48,063 nt of DNA from Acidobacteriota bacterium (GTDB lineage Bacteria > Acidobacteriota > Vicinamibacteria > Fen-336): contig QHVM01000045.1 of assembly GCA_003223555.1 (NCBI GenBank), positions 1 to 48,063 on the forward strand, in the 5' to 3' direction. A program made the position numbers and the translations under genes. The notes beneath the pieces were generated by a model, which did not search any database, was not told the origin of the DNA, and saw only the letters and a list, made by a program, of their open reading frames with translations. This document shows positions 29,755-39,352 of the stretch, piece after piece. Every line of letters starts with the position of its first letter. Positions within the stretch are counted from its first letter, which is position 1.

Positions 29755-31512
29755 TCAACCATTTGTGTCGTCGGGTAACTCGTTCCCCCTTTGCGGTGCC
29801 GCCGGTGCTTCCGCATCGTAGCCCGCCACGTCTTCGAGCGCCACCCGACGCGAGAAATGATGCAGCAGGATGTATCCGGCGACGTCTGTCCGCTGGTAGC
29901 CGACGTGCAGCGAGTCGAGCCGTCGTTCGAGTTCGGTGGCGAGGCCCGGCTGATCGAGGACGAAGGCATCGGGGCCGTCGGCTCGAACCCGCTCGGCGTG
30001 CGGTGGATGGACCCCGGAGACGTCCGGTCCCAGCTCTCCCGAGAGCACCAGGCGGCCCTCGGAGAGGAAGGACAGACGCGGACCGATCCAGAAGCCGCTG
30101 TATCCCGTGCGGATTCCGAGCTGCTGGGCGGTGGAAAGCACCTCCTCGCCGGCCGCCTGGAGGGGGGCGCGTCCTTTCAACCACGGCACGAGTCCCGCCA
30201 GATCGAGGCCCACGACCGCCAGCGCGAAGGCGGCGGCGGCGGCGCGTGAGCGGCGGGCGACGGCGTCGAGGCCCCAACCCAGCGCTACGGCCGTAGAAGT
30301 GTAGACGGGGATGAGGTAGCGGGGCCGGCGCAGGCCGCGGAAGCTGAACTTCGAGATCGAGAAGACGCCGACGACCACGACGAAGAGCAGGCCCACGAGG
30401 AATGCCGCGCGACGGCCTCGCCCTTCGCGAGCCTCACGCCGCCGGGCCCACACCATCATCAGGACGAGCAGCGGCAGCGCAAGGCCCGCGGCGACGGCGG
30501 CGGCCGACGGCAGGCCGGCGTCGGTCAGGCCGAACATCTTCGGGAAGCTGACCGCCACCGTCTGCCCCAGTCGCTCGGGCAGGCCGGCCAGCCGGTCGGC
30601 CGGCTGCTTGCTTCCACGGCGCAAGATGTCCAGCGTCGCCCAGCCGTGGGTGGCGTTCCACGCCCAGACCGGATAGCTGCCCGCGACGAAGCCCGCCACC
30701 CCTCCGGCCACGCTCTTCGCCTGGCGCAGCGCCGGGGTGAGCGCGACCGCCACCAGGGCCACGATCACGAAGTACACGCCGAGGAGCTGCTGCCAGACGG
30801 CGAGGCCGACGAGGAAGCACGGGAGCAGCAGGGTGCCCCGACTCACGAGCAATGCCAGGCCCAGGGTGCCGAGCGCGTTCACCTCGGGGTACTGGCCGAC
30901 GTTGTTCAGCGAGAAGGCGACCAGGAAACGCGGAGGCACGGCCATGAACAAGCCCGCCCCGAGGGCGCCTCGCATGCCCGCCACGTCCCGGGCCAGGACC
31001 ATCACCGCCGCCGTCCAGAGCAGGTAGAAGGCGTGCGAGCAGAGCGCGTAGAGAAATGGCGTGCCCGCGCCGGGCAACAGACGGCCCAGGAGGGCGGTGA
31101 GCTGCGCCTTCAACGTTCCCTCGTAGGGAAAGCCCGGCGCGTAGATCGGCGGCGGAAGCTGCCCGGCCCGCACCTCCTGTGCGATGATGCCGGCCACCGC
31201 GCTGTCGGAGGAGATGAGGCTTCCGGGCGCGGCCAGGGCCGGCAGGCGCACCAGCGTGGCCAGCAGGCAGGCCCCCGCCACCGCGGCGACAAAGCCCGGA
31301 GAGAAGTTCCGGGGGCTGCGGAGCGCCACGGCCACGACGGCGGCGACCGCCGCCGCGAGCAGGATCAGCAGGGCGGACAGGGGGCCGAGGTGATCGCGAA
31401 GGAGCGGGCCGTGGAACCAGCCCTCGAGGCCGAGCACCCACAGCGCAAGGGCGGAGCCTGCGGCGGCCCGGCGTCTCGCCGTCCCGGCCGCCTCGCCCGC
31501 GCGCTCGTCCAC
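29755..31512 (-). CDS. Polytopic glycosyltransferase-like membrane protein (paralogue 2)
   Basis: A protein of about 585 aa with 10-12 hydrophobic helices. An acidic loop (SLISSDSAVAGIIAQEV) is followed by FPYEGTLKAQLTALLG, matching HYQGTLKGHLGALLG in the 19792-21528 product. The C-terminal soluble part has LGIRTGYSGFWIG, FLSEGRLVLSGELGP and DAFVL, the same signature as paralogues 1 and 3. It ends hydrophilic (PQRGNELPDDTNG). GTG 31512 or GTG 31530 are possible starts; a start at 31554 would overlap divergent rsmI. It is probably a polyprenyl-phosphate-sugar-dependent glycosyltransferase of GT39 type; the substrate is unknown. Confidence 0.7.
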   Translation of the reverse strand: MDERAGEAAGTARRRAAAGSALALWVLGLEGWFHGPLLRDHLGPLSALLILLAAAVAAVVAVALRSPRNFSPGFVAAVAGACLLATLVRLPALAAPGSLISSDSAVAGIIAQEVRAGQLPPPIYAPGFPYEGTLKAQLTALLGRLLPGAGTPFLYALCSHAFYLLWTAAVMVLARDVAGMRGALGAGLFMAVPPRFLVAFSLNNVGQYPEVNALGTLGLALLVSRGTLLLPCFLVGLAVWQQLLGVYFVIVALVAVALTPALRQAKSVAGGVAGFVAGSYPVWAWNATHGWATLDILRRGSKQPADRLAGLPERLGQTVAVSFPKMFGLTDAGLPSAAAVAAGLALPLLVLMMVWARRREAREGRGRRAAFLVGLLFVVVVGVFSISKFSFRGLRRPRYLIPVYTSTAVALGWGLDAVARRSRAAAAAFALAVVGLDLAGLVPWLKGRAPLQAAGEEVLSTAQQLGIRTGYSGFWIGPRLSFLSEGRLVLSGELGPDVSGVHPPHAERVRADGPDAFVLDQPGLATELERRLDSLHVGYQRTDVAGYILLHHFSRRVALEDVAGYDAEAPAAPQRGNELPDDTNG

Positions 31513-31534
31513 CGCGCCGGATCGTAGCACGGCG

Positions 31535-32374
31535 ATGACGGGGACCCCGGGCACGCTCTACGTCGTCGCCACGCCCATCGGCAACCTCGAGGACGTCACG
31601 CGGCGCGCGCTACGGGTGCTGCGGGAGGTCGACCTCATCGCCTGCGAGGATACGCGCCGGACAGCGAGGCTGCTCGAGGCGCACGGCATCTCGACGTCGA
31701 CCACGTCTTACTTCGAGCACAACGAGCGGTGGAAGGGCGCTCGGATCCTCGATCGGGTGCGGGAGGGAAGCGACGTGGCCCTCGTCTCCGACGCCGGCAC
31801 GCCCGCGATCTCGGACCCCGGCTTCCGGCTGGTCCGCGAGGCGCGCGAGCAGGGACTGAGGGTCGTGCCGGTGCCCGGGCCGAGCGCCGCGATGGCCGCC
31901 CTCTCGGTCGCTGGCCTTCCCACGGACCGGTTCCTCTTCGTGGGGTTCCTCCCCTCGCGGGCGGGGCCACGGCGCGCCGCGCTGCAGGAGCTGGCGAGCC
32001 GGAAGGAGACCCTGGTCTTCTACGAATCTCCCGTTCGAGCGGTGGCCTGCGTCGCGGACATGCGGGAGATCCTGGGCGAGCGGCCGGCGTTCCTCGGCCG
32101 CGAGATCACCAAGCTGCACGAGGAATACCGCTCGGGGACGCTTTCGGAGCTGCGGTCCTCCCTGGCCGAGCGCAAGGAGATCCGGGGCGAGATCGTACTC
32201 GTCGTGGGCGCGGCCGGAGCCCATCCCGCCCCGAGCCTGGAGACCGCCGAGGACCTCTTCGCTCGCCTCACCGCCGAGGGCCACAGTCGGCGCGATGCGG
32301 TCAAGGAGGTGGCGCGAGCGCTGGGCCTGCCCGCCCGCGAGGTGTACCGGCGCGTGCTGCCGGATCGCCAGTGA
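31535..32374 (+). CDS. rsmI: 16S rRNA (cytidine(1402)-2'-O)-methyltransferase
   Basis: A 279-aa tetrapyrrole-methylase-fold enzyme that 2'-O-methylates C1402 of 16S rRNA with SAM. Motifs: LYVVATPIGNLEDVTRRAL at the start, IACEDTRRTARLLEAHGI, VALVSDAGTPAISDPGFRLV, VPVPGPSAAMAALSVAGLP and FLFVGFLPSRAGPRRAAL, with FYESPVR and GREITKLHEE. The length is normal and the C-terminal RsmI helical domain is present. ATG 31535 is divergent from a membrane protein gene. Its TGA overlaps the ATG of the downstream P-loop kinase (TGATG). Confidence 0.95.
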   Translation: MTGTPGTLYVVATPIGNLEDVTRRALRVLREVDLIACEDTRRTARLLEAHGISTSTTSYFEHNERWKGARILDRVREGSDVALVSDAGTPAISDPGFRLVREAREQGLRVVPVPGPSAAMAALSVAGLPTDRFLFVGFLPSRAGPRRAALQELASRKETLVFYESPVRAVACVADMREILGERPAFLGREITKLHEEYRSGTLSELRSSLAERKEIRGEIVLVVGAAGAHPAPSLETAEDLFARLTAEGHSRRDAVKEVARALGLPAREVYRRVLPDRQ

Positions 32375-32820
32375 TGGAGCCGCCGGAGCTGGCCATCCTG
32401 GTCGGGCTGCCGGGGGCGGGAAAGACGAGCTTCGTGCGCTCACGCCTGGCCGGGCACGTCCACGTCAGCAAGGACCTGATGCGCCACGCGCGCAACCGCA
32501 ACGAGCGGCAACTGGCCCTCGTCGCGCAGGCCCTGGCCGCCCGCCGGTCGCTCGTGGTCGACAATACGAACCTTCGGGTCGCCGACCGAGCGCCCCTCAT
32601 CGCCGCCGCCCGCGCCGCCGGGGCGAGGGTCGTGGGCTATTTCTTCGACGCCACGGCCAAGGAGTGCCTGGAGCGCAACCGCAGCCGGGAGGGACGGGCC
32701 CGGGTGCCCGACGTCGCCATCCACATCGCCCGGGCTCGCCTGGAGCTGCCGGCCCGCGGCGAGGGCTTCGACGCGCTCTTCATCGTGCGCGCCGAAGCAG
32801 GGGAGTTCCAGGTCCGCTGA
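32374..32820 (+). CDS. P-loop kinase of the polynucleotide-kinase-like AAA_33 group
   Basis: A 148-aa single-domain ATP-binding protein. Walker A is ILVGLPGAGKTSFVRSRL at residues about 8-25. VSKDLMRHARNRNERQ follows, then the group-typical VVDNTNLRVADRAPLI, FFDATAKECLERNRSREG and RVPDVAIHIARARLELP. This arrangement matches the kinase domain of T4 polynucleotide kinase and small ATP-binding kinases that phosphorylate nucleic-acid 5' ends or small molecules. ATG 32374 overlaps the rsmI stop, so translation is coupled. The substrate is unknown; an RNA-related role is suggested only by the rsmI neighbour. Confidence 0.82.
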   Translation: MEPPELAILVGLPGAGKTSFVRSRLAGHVHVSKDLMRHARNRNERQLALVAQALAARRSLVVDNTNLRVADRAPLIAAARAAGARVVGYFFDATAKECLERNRSREGRARVPDVAIHIARARLELPARGEGFDALFIVRAEAGEFQVR

Positions 32821-32832
32821 GGGGGATTGCCT

Positions 32833-34530
32833 CTACCGCAGCGGGAATTCCCGGCCGGGGAACAGCTCCTCCGGATCGACCTTGCGCGACAGGTGCAGCA
32901 GCACCGGCTTCATGAAGTCCCGCCGCTCGTAGCTCACCCCCAGCCGCTCCAGCCGGCGCTCCAGCTTCTCGGCGGCGGTGGGGTTGACGGCCACCAGCGC
33001 CGCCTCCGGAGCGGCGTCGACCTGCCGCCGGTAGTCGAAGAAGTACTCGGTCGTGATGGGGCCGAGCTTGGCCGAACAGACCAGGCGCTCCTGGGAGAGG
33101 AAGTTGAGCTTGGTCGCGAGGTGGAAATCGGTCTCGCACCACCTCACCCCTTCGGCCTCCAGGTCGGCCACGAACCGGCGCCACTGGGCGTCGGACCGCG
33201 CGGCCCCGGGGAACTGCGCCAGCGAGCCCGCGGCGCCGAACGCCACCAGCACCACCATGATCCACCGCCGTCCGGGCGCGTCGAGGGCCATCGCGAGGAA
33301 GACGGGAAGCGACGCCATGAGGAACTGCAGGTAGCGCGGGTTGCCCGCGATCTGGGGCAGGGCCAGCCAGGCCACGATCACGTTCACGGCCGTGAAGAGG
33401 AGGAGCAGGCCGAGTTCGGCCGAACGCCGCCGCCCGGCGATGCGGGCGGCGGCAAGGGTGGCGACGATGGCCAGGGCGACGGCCAGGAAGGCGAGGACCT
33501 TCAGGGCCAGGTCGATCGGAGGGGGATAGCCGGGGTCGTAGCCCAGGAGGACCGGCGCCTGGCCGGTCAGCATCGCCGCCGCGCGAGCGAGAAGGCCCGG
33601 GCCGGACCCTCCCGCGACGGCCCGGCCCGGCACGAGGTACCGGAACGACTCCCAACCGTTGGCGCCGTTCCAGAGGAGCGCCGGCCAATCGCCGAGGACG
33701 AAGCCGAGCGCCGCGGCCGGCCCGGCGCGGATGGCGGCTCGGGGCGCGGCGAGCAACGCCCAGAGCGCGACGGCCACGATGTGGATCACGGCGAGCACGT
33801 GGCACCAGAAGGCCAGTCCCAGCAGCACTCCGATGGCGAGCGCCGGGGCGCCCGCGGGCCGTCCCTCCCGCCGCCAGCGCGCCGCCAGCACCAGCGCCCA
33901 AGTGCCCAGCGCCAGCACCTCGACGTAGTTGCCGTCGTTGCTCAGGCTGTACCGCGTGACGAAAGCCGGGGCGAAGGCCGCGTAGAGGGCGGCCGCGATG
34001 GCCGACCAGGCGCTCGCTCCCGCCACCAGGGCCAGGCGGTAGAGCGCCGCCACGAAGACGGCATAGAACGCGACCGAGACGAGGGCGAAGGCCCGGGCGG
34101 GATCGACGACCGCGGCCAGGGGTGCGGTGAGGTGCGACTTCAGGCTGCCGCTGTAGGGGACCTGGGGGACGAAGACCAGGCGCTCGGTCGCCCCGCGAAG
34201 ATGGAGCGCGACGATGCCCGACAGCGCACCGTCGGGCGTCACGTAGGCGGCCGCGCCCTGCCAGGCGAGCGGCAGGCGGAAGACGACGGCCAGACCGGCC
34301 GCCAGGAGCAGGCCGCCGGGTGGCGCGGCGAGGGACGGCCCCGCCGGCGCTCGCCGGCGCGCCCGGAGCCACCAGCCGCCGAGCGCCACCGTGGCGAGGG
34401 CCAGCGCCGCGGCTGGAACATGCTCCAGCCACGCCGGCCGCCACTGCTCCGCCACGTCGAACCAGCGCAGGCCGAGAAGGAGCCAGAGCACGGCCGCTCC
34501 CGCGAGCCCGGCCCGCGCCGCCGCGCGCAT
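32833..34530 (-). CDS. Polytopic glycosyltransferase-like membrane protein (paralogue 3)
   Basis: A 565-aa protein with about 10-12 hydrophobic helices, starting at ATG 34530, 5 nt after the methyltransferase stop. An acidic loop (YVTPDGALSGIVALHL) is followed by QVPYSGSLKSHLTAPL. The C-terminal region has VRWCETDFHLATKLNFLSQE, RLVCSAKLGP and a final RKVDPEELFPGREFPLR. This is the same plan as the 19792-21528 and 29755-31512 products. It is convergent with the P-loop kinase gene, 12 bp apart. It probably acts at the inner membrane on lipid-linked sugars, with the linked methyltransferase in the same pathway. Confidence 0.72.
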   Translation of the reverse strand: MRAAARAGLAGAAVLWLLLGLRWFDVAEQWRPAWLEHVPAAALALATVALGGWWLRARRRAPAGPSLAAPPGGLLLAAGLAVVFRLPLAWQGAAAYVTPDGALSGIVALHLRGATERLVFVPQVPYSGSLKSHLTAPLAAVVDPARAFALVSVAFYAVFVAALYRLALVAGASAWSAIAAALYAAFAPAFVTRYSLSNDGNYVEVLALGTWALVLAARWRREGRPAGAPALAIGVLLGLAFWCHVLAVIHIVAVALWALLAAPRAAIRAGPAAALGFVLGDWPALLWNGANGWESFRYLVPGRAVAGGSGPGLLARAAAMLTGQAPVLLGYDPGYPPPIDLALKVLAFLAVALAIVATLAAARIAGRRRSAELGLLLLFTAVNVIVAWLALPQIAGNPRYLQFLMASLPVFLAMALDAPGRRWIMVVLVAFGAAGSLAQFPGAARSDAQWRRFVADLEAEGVRWCETDFHLATKLNFLSQERLVCSAKLGPITTEYFFDYRRQVDAAPEAALVAVNPTAAEKLERRLERLGVSYERRDFMKPVLLHLSRKVDPEELFPGREFPLR

Positions 34531-34535
34531 GCCCC

Positions 34536-35705
34536 TCAGAGGTTCGTGCGGCCGAGCTGCATGCCCAGGTGCCCCGCGCTCTTCTTCCGGGCGACGAAGA
34601 TCATGTCCAGGCTGTACCGGGGAGCCAGCGCGCCCGCGGCGAGCAGGCTGCGCATCAGGGGCACCGCCCACGGCCGGTTCCACGTCCGCTGGAGGCGGTC
34701 GAGCTTGGGCAGCGACGAGAACCAGTTGAGCATCAACTCGAGGTGCAGGCCGCTCGCCTGCTGAACCTCGAAGCCTTGCTCGGCGAGCCGCTCGTGCACC
34801 TCGTCGTAGCTCAGCTCGCTCAGGTGGTCGGGGCTGTACGGACGCTCCGAACGGTCGACCACGTTGGCCAGCCGCCGGCGGTTGGGCGTGGTGAGGATCA
34901 GCACGCCGCCGCCGTGCAGCACGCGGCCGAACTCGGCCAGGCCCTTCCGCGGGTCGGGGAGATGCTCGATCAGCTCGCCCGCGAAGAGTGCGTCGAAGGC
35001 CTCGTCCCGGAACGGCAGGGGGTGGGCGCCGGCCACCACCCAGTGGACGCTGCCGAACTCGCGCTTGCGCTCGCAGAGCAGGCCGTGCTCCACGTCGGCG
35101 GCGACGATCATGAAGGGCCAGTCGGGCCGGATCTCCGTGAAGAGGCTGCGGCCGCACCCGGCGTCCAGCACCCGGGCGCCCTGGGGGATGTGGTCGAGGA
35201 AGATCCGCTCCAGCTTGCGCAGCATCGCCGCGTGCAGCTCGAAGAGGAACGGCTCCGCGGGTGTATAGCCGTGCGCGGCGTGGACACGACGGTAGTAGGA
35301 GCGCAGCACGGCGGGGTCGGCGACCCGCGCCCCCACGAACCGGTTCTCCACCACCCGCCCGGCGCGCGTCCGCAGCACGAGCTGGATCCCGACGACGGGA
35401 TCGAAGACGTACCGCGGGTTGTGCCAGCTGTCGACCGCGGGCTGGCGGCCGATCGCGGTCTCCTTCCACACCGAGGCGGGGCCGATGGTCGTGAAGTCGA
35501 GCCCGATGGTGGTGAGCGCCTCTCCCTCCGGGAGCGGGAAGACCCAGTACCCGAGATGCGTCTCGGGATGGCTCTCGCGCAGGTGGGAGTAGAGGTCGAC
35601 GGCCAGGAGATAGCGATCGGCGCGGCGCAGCCGGCTCTCGAACCGCAGCGTCCCCCGCCGGCTCGTGAGGTCCACCATGGGCGTGAGGGGAAGGATCCGC
35701 GCCAT
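34536..35705 (-). CDS. SAM-dependent methyltransferase with N-terminal beta domain
   Basis: A 389-aa protein. Residues about 1-125 look like a beta-sandwich (FESRLRRADRYLLAVDLYSH, YWVFPLPEGEALTTIGLD) of unknown type. A class I methyltransferase domain follows, with motif I VLDAGCGRSLFTEI (about 181-194), LPFRDEAFDALFAGELIEHL and GVLILTTPNRRRLANVVDRS, as in Methyltransf_11 enzymes of polysaccharide clusters. ATG 35705 is the first codon of a two-gene operon with the membrane protein at 34530. It probably methylates a glycan, a lipid-linked sugar or a related cell-surface metabolite; the target is not determinable. Confidence 0.82.
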   Translation of the reverse strand: MARILPLTPMVDLTSRRGTLRFESRLRRADRYLLAVDLYSHLRESHPETHLGYWVFPLPEGEALTTIGLDFTTIGPASVWKETAIGRQPAVDSWHNPRYVFDPVVGIQLVLRTRAGRVVENRFVGARVADPAVLRSYYRRVHAAHGYTPAEPFLFELHAAMLRKLERIFLDHIPQGARVLDAGCGRSLFTEIRPDWPFMIVAADVEHGLLCERKREFGSVHWVVAGAHPLPFRDEAFDALFAGELIEHLPDPRKGLAEFGRVLHGGGVLILTTPNRRRLANVVDRSERPYSPDHLSELSYDEVHERLAEQGFEVQQASGLHLELMLNWFSSLPKLDRLQRTWNRPWAVPLMRSLLAAGALAPRYSLDMIFVARKKSAGHLGMQLGRTNL

Positions 35706-35762
35706 CGGGTCGCGGCTAAGGATAGCAGACGCGCGGCGAGGTGACCGCGCTCACCGGAGTCG

Positions 35763-35792
35763 TTGACAGTCAAAGCGCGCGCATGCCAGACT
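35763..35792 (+). promoter_or_regulatory. Possible promoter for purD
   Basis: A perfect TTGACA (35763-35768), then after 18 nt a weak CAGACT (35787-35792) preceded by TGC. It ends 40 nt before ATG 35833. Confidence 0.45.
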
Positions 35793-35832
35793 TCGTGGAC
35801 TCCCGCGAGTTCATGAGACAGGTCGAGCCCCG

Positions 35833-37082
35833 ATGAAGCTCTTGGTGGTCGGGAACGGGGGGCGTGAGCACGCCCTCGTGTGGAAGATCCGCCAGAGCCC
35901 CCTCGTCAAGGACGTCTACTGCGCGCCCGGCAACGCCGGGATCGCCACCCTGGCCGACTGCGTCCCCATCGAGACCTCGAACATCGTGGAGCTGGCCGAC
36001 TTCGCGCAGACCATCAAAGCCGACCTCACCGTCGTCGGCCCCGAGCTGCCCATGGTCCTGGGCATCGCGGACGAGTTCCACCGCCGCGAGCTGCCCATCT
36101 TCTGCCCGAGCCGGACCGCGGCGGAGATCGAGGGCTCCAAGGCCTTCGCCCGCGAGTTCATGCACCGGCACGGCATCCCCGCTCCGCATTACGAGATCTG
36201 CGATTCCGCGGAAGCGGCGCAGGCCTTCGTGAAGAAGGCGCCCTTCGGGTATCCCTTCGTGATCAAGGCCGACGGGCTGGCGGGGGGCAAAGGCACGCTC
36301 CTCGTCCAGGACAAGTCCGAGGCCAAGGCCGCCGTGGAACAGATCATGACCGACAAGAAGTTCGGCGTGGCGGGGGCCAAGGTCATCATGGAGGAGTTCC
36401 TCGACGGCGAGGAGATCTCCTTCCTCGTCTTCTCCGACGGGTCCCGGGTGGTGCCCATGGTCTCGGTCCAGGACCACAAGCGGGCCTACGACGGCGACCA
36501 GGGACCCAACACCGGCGGCATGGGCACCGTGTCCCCCTCCACGATCCTCAACGTCGACGTCCACAAGCAGATCATGCAGGCCGCTATCAGGGCGTGCTCT
36601 ACGCCGGCCTCATGATCACCGACGCCGGGCCGCGGGTGCTGGAGTTCAACGCGCGATTCGGGGATCCCGAGACGCAGGTGATCATGGCTCGCATGCGCTC
36701 CGACCTGGTGCCGATCCTCCAGGGGGTGGCCGAGGGCCAGCTCAAGGAATCCAAGATCGACTGGGCCAAGGAGCCGGCGGCGTGCGTGGTGCTGGCCTCG
36801 AAGGGCTACCCCGAGGCGCCCGAGACCGGCAAGGAGATCCACGGCCTGGACGCCTTCAAGGCCGAGCCGGACGTGATCGTCTACCACGCCGCCACGGACG
36901 AGCGCGACGGCAAGCTCGTCACCGTGGGCGGCCGCGTCCTCGGCGTCACCGCGCTGGGCGCCAACCTCGACGCCGCGGTGCAGCGCGCCTACGAGGCCAT
37001 CGGACGGATCCGCTTCGAGGGGATGTTCTACCGCAAGGACATCGGCCAGCGCGCGCTGGCCAAGCTGCACGCGCCGAGGTGA
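35833..37082 (+). CDS. purD: Phosphoribosylamine-glycine ligase (frame-broken)
   Basis: GAR synthetase, the second step of purine synthesis. Frame 1 from ATG 35833 shows the family start MKLLVVGNGGREHALVWKI, FCPSRTAAEIEGSKAFAREF, the ATP-grasp core FVIKADGLAGGKGTLLVQD and PNTGGMGTVSPS. At about 36580-36586, after HKQIMQA, the reading must pass to frame 3 to continue YQGVLYAGLMITDAGPRVLE, FNARFGDPETQVIMARM and the C-terminal domain to 37082. The helix normally found there (IIxPTVxGMAAEGRP-like) is missing, about 40-45 nt. The microhomology GGCC lies at the junction. Both halves are otherwise well conserved. purE follows 5 nt later. Confidence 0.9.
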
Positions 37083-37087
37083 CCCCG

Positions 37088-37597
37088 ATGCGGCGCGCTT
37101 CGAGCGTGAAGCCGCTCGTCGGCGTGCTCATCGGCAGCGACAGCGACCTGCCGGTGATGGCCGGCTGCGCCCGCGTGCTCGAAGAGTACGGCATCGGCTA
37201 CGAGGCGCACGACACGGCCCGCTACGTCCGGGCCGCCGAGGGCCGCGGCCTGCGCGTGCTGGTGGCGGGCGCGGGAGGCGCCGCGCACCTGGCGGGAGCG
37301 GTGGCCGCCCATACCAGCCTGCCGGTCATCGGCGTGCCGCTGGCCAGCTCACCCCTGGGCGGCTTCGACGCGCTGCTGGCGACCGTGCAGATGCCGCCGG
37401 GCGTTCCGGTGGCCACGATGGGTGTCGGCCCCATGGGGGCGGCCAACGCCGGCCATTTCGCGGTGGCGATCCTCGCCCTGGGCGACGCCGGCCTGCGCCG
37501 CAAGCTCCGCGAGCGCCGGCAGCGCGTGGCCGCGGAGATCCTTGTCAAGTCGAGGGATCTCGACCGGCGGCTCCGGGAGATCCCCAAGAGCCGGTAG
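37088..37597 (+). CDS. purE: PurE-type N5-carboxyaminoimidazole ribonucleotide mutase, active-site loop missing
   Basis: A 169-aa PurE protein, which normally converts N5-CAIR to CAIR in purine synthesis. It has [14 protein letters not shown] at the N-terminus, then [43 protein letters not shown] and [10 protein letters not shown]. The almost invariant SAHRTP segment, which carries the catalytic histidine, is absent: the sequence runs [18 protein letters not shown] loss of 27 nt in frame at about 37210 would explain this. As written the enzyme should be inactive. Because six other such losses occur in this window, I suspect an assembly or deletion artefact. No purK is visible here. Confidence 0.88.
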   Translation: MRRASSVKPLVGVLIGSDSDLPVMAGCARVLEEYGIGYEAHDTARYVRAAEGRGLRVLVAGAGGAAHLAGAVAAHTSLPVIGVPLASSPLGGFDALLATVQMPPGVPVATMGVGPMGAANAGHFAVAILALGDAGLRRKLRERRQRVAAEILVKSRDLDRRLREIPKSR

Positions 37598-37603
37598 CCG
37601 CCC

Positions 37604-39352
37604 GTGAACGCCCGGGCCGCGGTGATACTCGCCGCCGGCCTCGCCCTCGTCCTCGACCTGGCCGGGATCACGTGGGGCCTGCCCGCCCGCTGGCACCCGG
37701 ACGAGAAGGCCGACGTCGCGGCCGAGATGGCGCTGGCACCGCGCCTGCGCCCGGACTCCTTCATCAACCCCTCGCTGCCGCTCTACGCGATGGCGCCCGC
37801 GCTGGGGCTTCAGGCGCGCCTCGGCCAGGCGGCCCTGCTGCGCGGGCGCGCCGCCGATGCGCTGCTCCTGGGCCGGGCGCTCGCCGCGCTGGCCGGAGCG
37901 GCGGCGGTCGCCGTCCTCGGCTTGGCCGCCCTGCGCGCGCACCCGCGACTCGGCGCCTGGCCCGCGTTTCTCTTCGCGCTGATGCCGGGGGCGGTGAACC
38001 TCTGTCACTTCGCGACGCCGGAGCCGTGGCTGCTCCTCGGCACCGCCGTCACGCTGGCCCTCGCCCTGGGCCACTTGCGGGGAGAGGTGCCGGCGTGGGC
38101 GCTCGGCCTGGGTCTCGGCCTCACGGCCTCGACCAAGTACACCGCCGCCGCGCTCCTCCTCCCTGCGCTGGCGGCGGTGTGGCTCCGCGAGCCGGCCGGC
38201 GCTCAGCCCGAGCCTCGCCGGCGGCTTCTTCCGATCGTCGCCGGAGCGCTGCTCGTCGCGGGGCTCGCGCTGGCGCTCGGCGGGGCCGCGCCGCTCGCCG
38301 CGCGCCTCCACCTCAAGGACGCGCGGCTCCTGCACCCCGAGCACGCCCTCGGGTTCGCGCACCGGCTCGAGGCCGTGCTCCTCGCCGGCGGCGCCGGCCT
38401 TGCGCTCCTTCGCGCTCTGGCCCGGCGGCGGACCTGGGCCGCGCGACTGGCTCGCGAGGAAGCCGCGGTGGCGCTCGTCGCGGCCGCGGCCGGCTTCTTC
38501 GTCGGCACGCCGTACGCTCTGCTGGACCCGCAGGCCTTCCTGAGTGACCTCGCCTTCAACCACCAGACCCGCTTCGAGTACAAGGGCCTCGTCGGCGCCT
38601 CTACGTCCTACCTGCCCTACCTGCGGCTGCTGGCCGACGCGCTCACCGGTCCCTTCTTCGCGGCGATGGCCGCGGGCGCGGTGCTGGCCGCGGGGCGGGC
38701 CCTCGGCCGCGACGCAGCGGCCGCGGTCGTGCTCTCGGCCCTGGTGGCGCCCTACCTGCTCGTGGCCTCCTCCGGGCACCAGGCCATGCGCTTCCTGGCG
38801 CCGGCGCTGCCCGCGGCGGCCTGGCTGGCCGCGATGGGGCTGGCCGGCCTGCCCTCCCCCGTCGCGCGGCGCGCGGCGTCCGTCCTCGTCCTCGCCCGGG
38901 CCGGGCTCGGGTCGGCCCTGGTGATACGGCTCTTCTTCGTCGATTCGCGGCTCGCCGCCGAGCGCTGGATCGAGGCCCATGTGCCCGCGGGCGCCACGCT
39001 CGATCTCATCGCCAACAACCCCGGCTACGCGCCCGCGATGCCGCCCGGCCGGGCCCTGCGCGTCGTGCCGACCCTGTCCCGCGAGATGGCGCCGCCCGGG
39101 CGCTTCGCGGAAGCGGCCGAGCGCTACCCGGCCGAGGCCTCGCCGTGGCTCATCCTCACCGCCTCCTACTACGAGCGCTTCCTCGAGCATCCCGGGCAGA
39201 AGCCGGAGCGGACGGCCTTCTTCGGCGGCCTCCTCGAGGGCCGGGGCGGCTTCGAGGTCGCCGCGCGCTTCGGGCAGCGGGGATGGCGGCGCCCGCCGGT
39301 GGAGTTCGTGGACCCGGAGATAGTGATACTGAAGAGGAAAGGGCCGGGCTAG
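37604..39352 (+). CDS. GT39/ArnT-like membrane glycosyltransferase
   Basis: A 582-aa polytopic protein, about 12 helices, starting at GTG 37604, 6 nt after purE. The first loop has the Asp-Glu motif expected in GT39/ArnT-type enzymes ([16 protein letters not shown]), followed by [30 protein letters not shown] and the later loop [20 protein letters not shown] also fit this superfamily. The soluble C-terminus ([20 protein letters not shown]) resembles DUF-type tails of these enzymes. It transfers a sugar from a polyprenyl-phosphate donor to an envelope acceptor by family analogy. Its place in an operon after purine genes has no evident functional reason. Confidence 0.78.
   Translation: MNARAAVILAAGLALVLDLAGITWGLPARWHPDEKADVAAEMALAPRLRPDSFINPSLPLYAMAPALGLQARLGQAALLRGRAADALLLGRALAALAGAAAVAVLGLAALRAHPRLGAWPAFLFALMPGAVNLCHFATPEPWLLLGTAVTLALALGHLRGEVPAWALGLGLGLTASTKYTAAALLLPALAAVWLREPAGAQPEPRRRLLPIVAGALLVAGLALALGGAAPLAARLHLKDARLLHPEHALGFAHRLEAVLLAGGAGLALLRALARRRTWAARLAREEAAVALVAAAAGFFVGTPYALLDPQAFLSDLAFNHQTRFEYKGLVGASTSYLPYLRLLADALTGPFFAAMAAGAVLAAGRALGRDAAAAVVLSALVAPYLLVASSGHQAMRFLAPALPAAAWLAAMGLAGLPSPVARRAASVLVLARAGLGSALVIRLFFVDSRLAAERWIEAHVPAGATLDLIANNPGYAPAMPPGRALRVVPTLSREMAPPGRFAEAAERYPAEASPWLILTASYYERFLEHPGQKPERTAFFGGLLEGRGGFEVAARFGQRGWRRPPVEFVDPEIVILKRKGPG

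Noticed and set aside
31513-31554. Start of the second membrane paralogue at 31554
   Set aside because: It would overlap the divergent rsmI start; GTG codons at 31530 and 31512 are more plausible.
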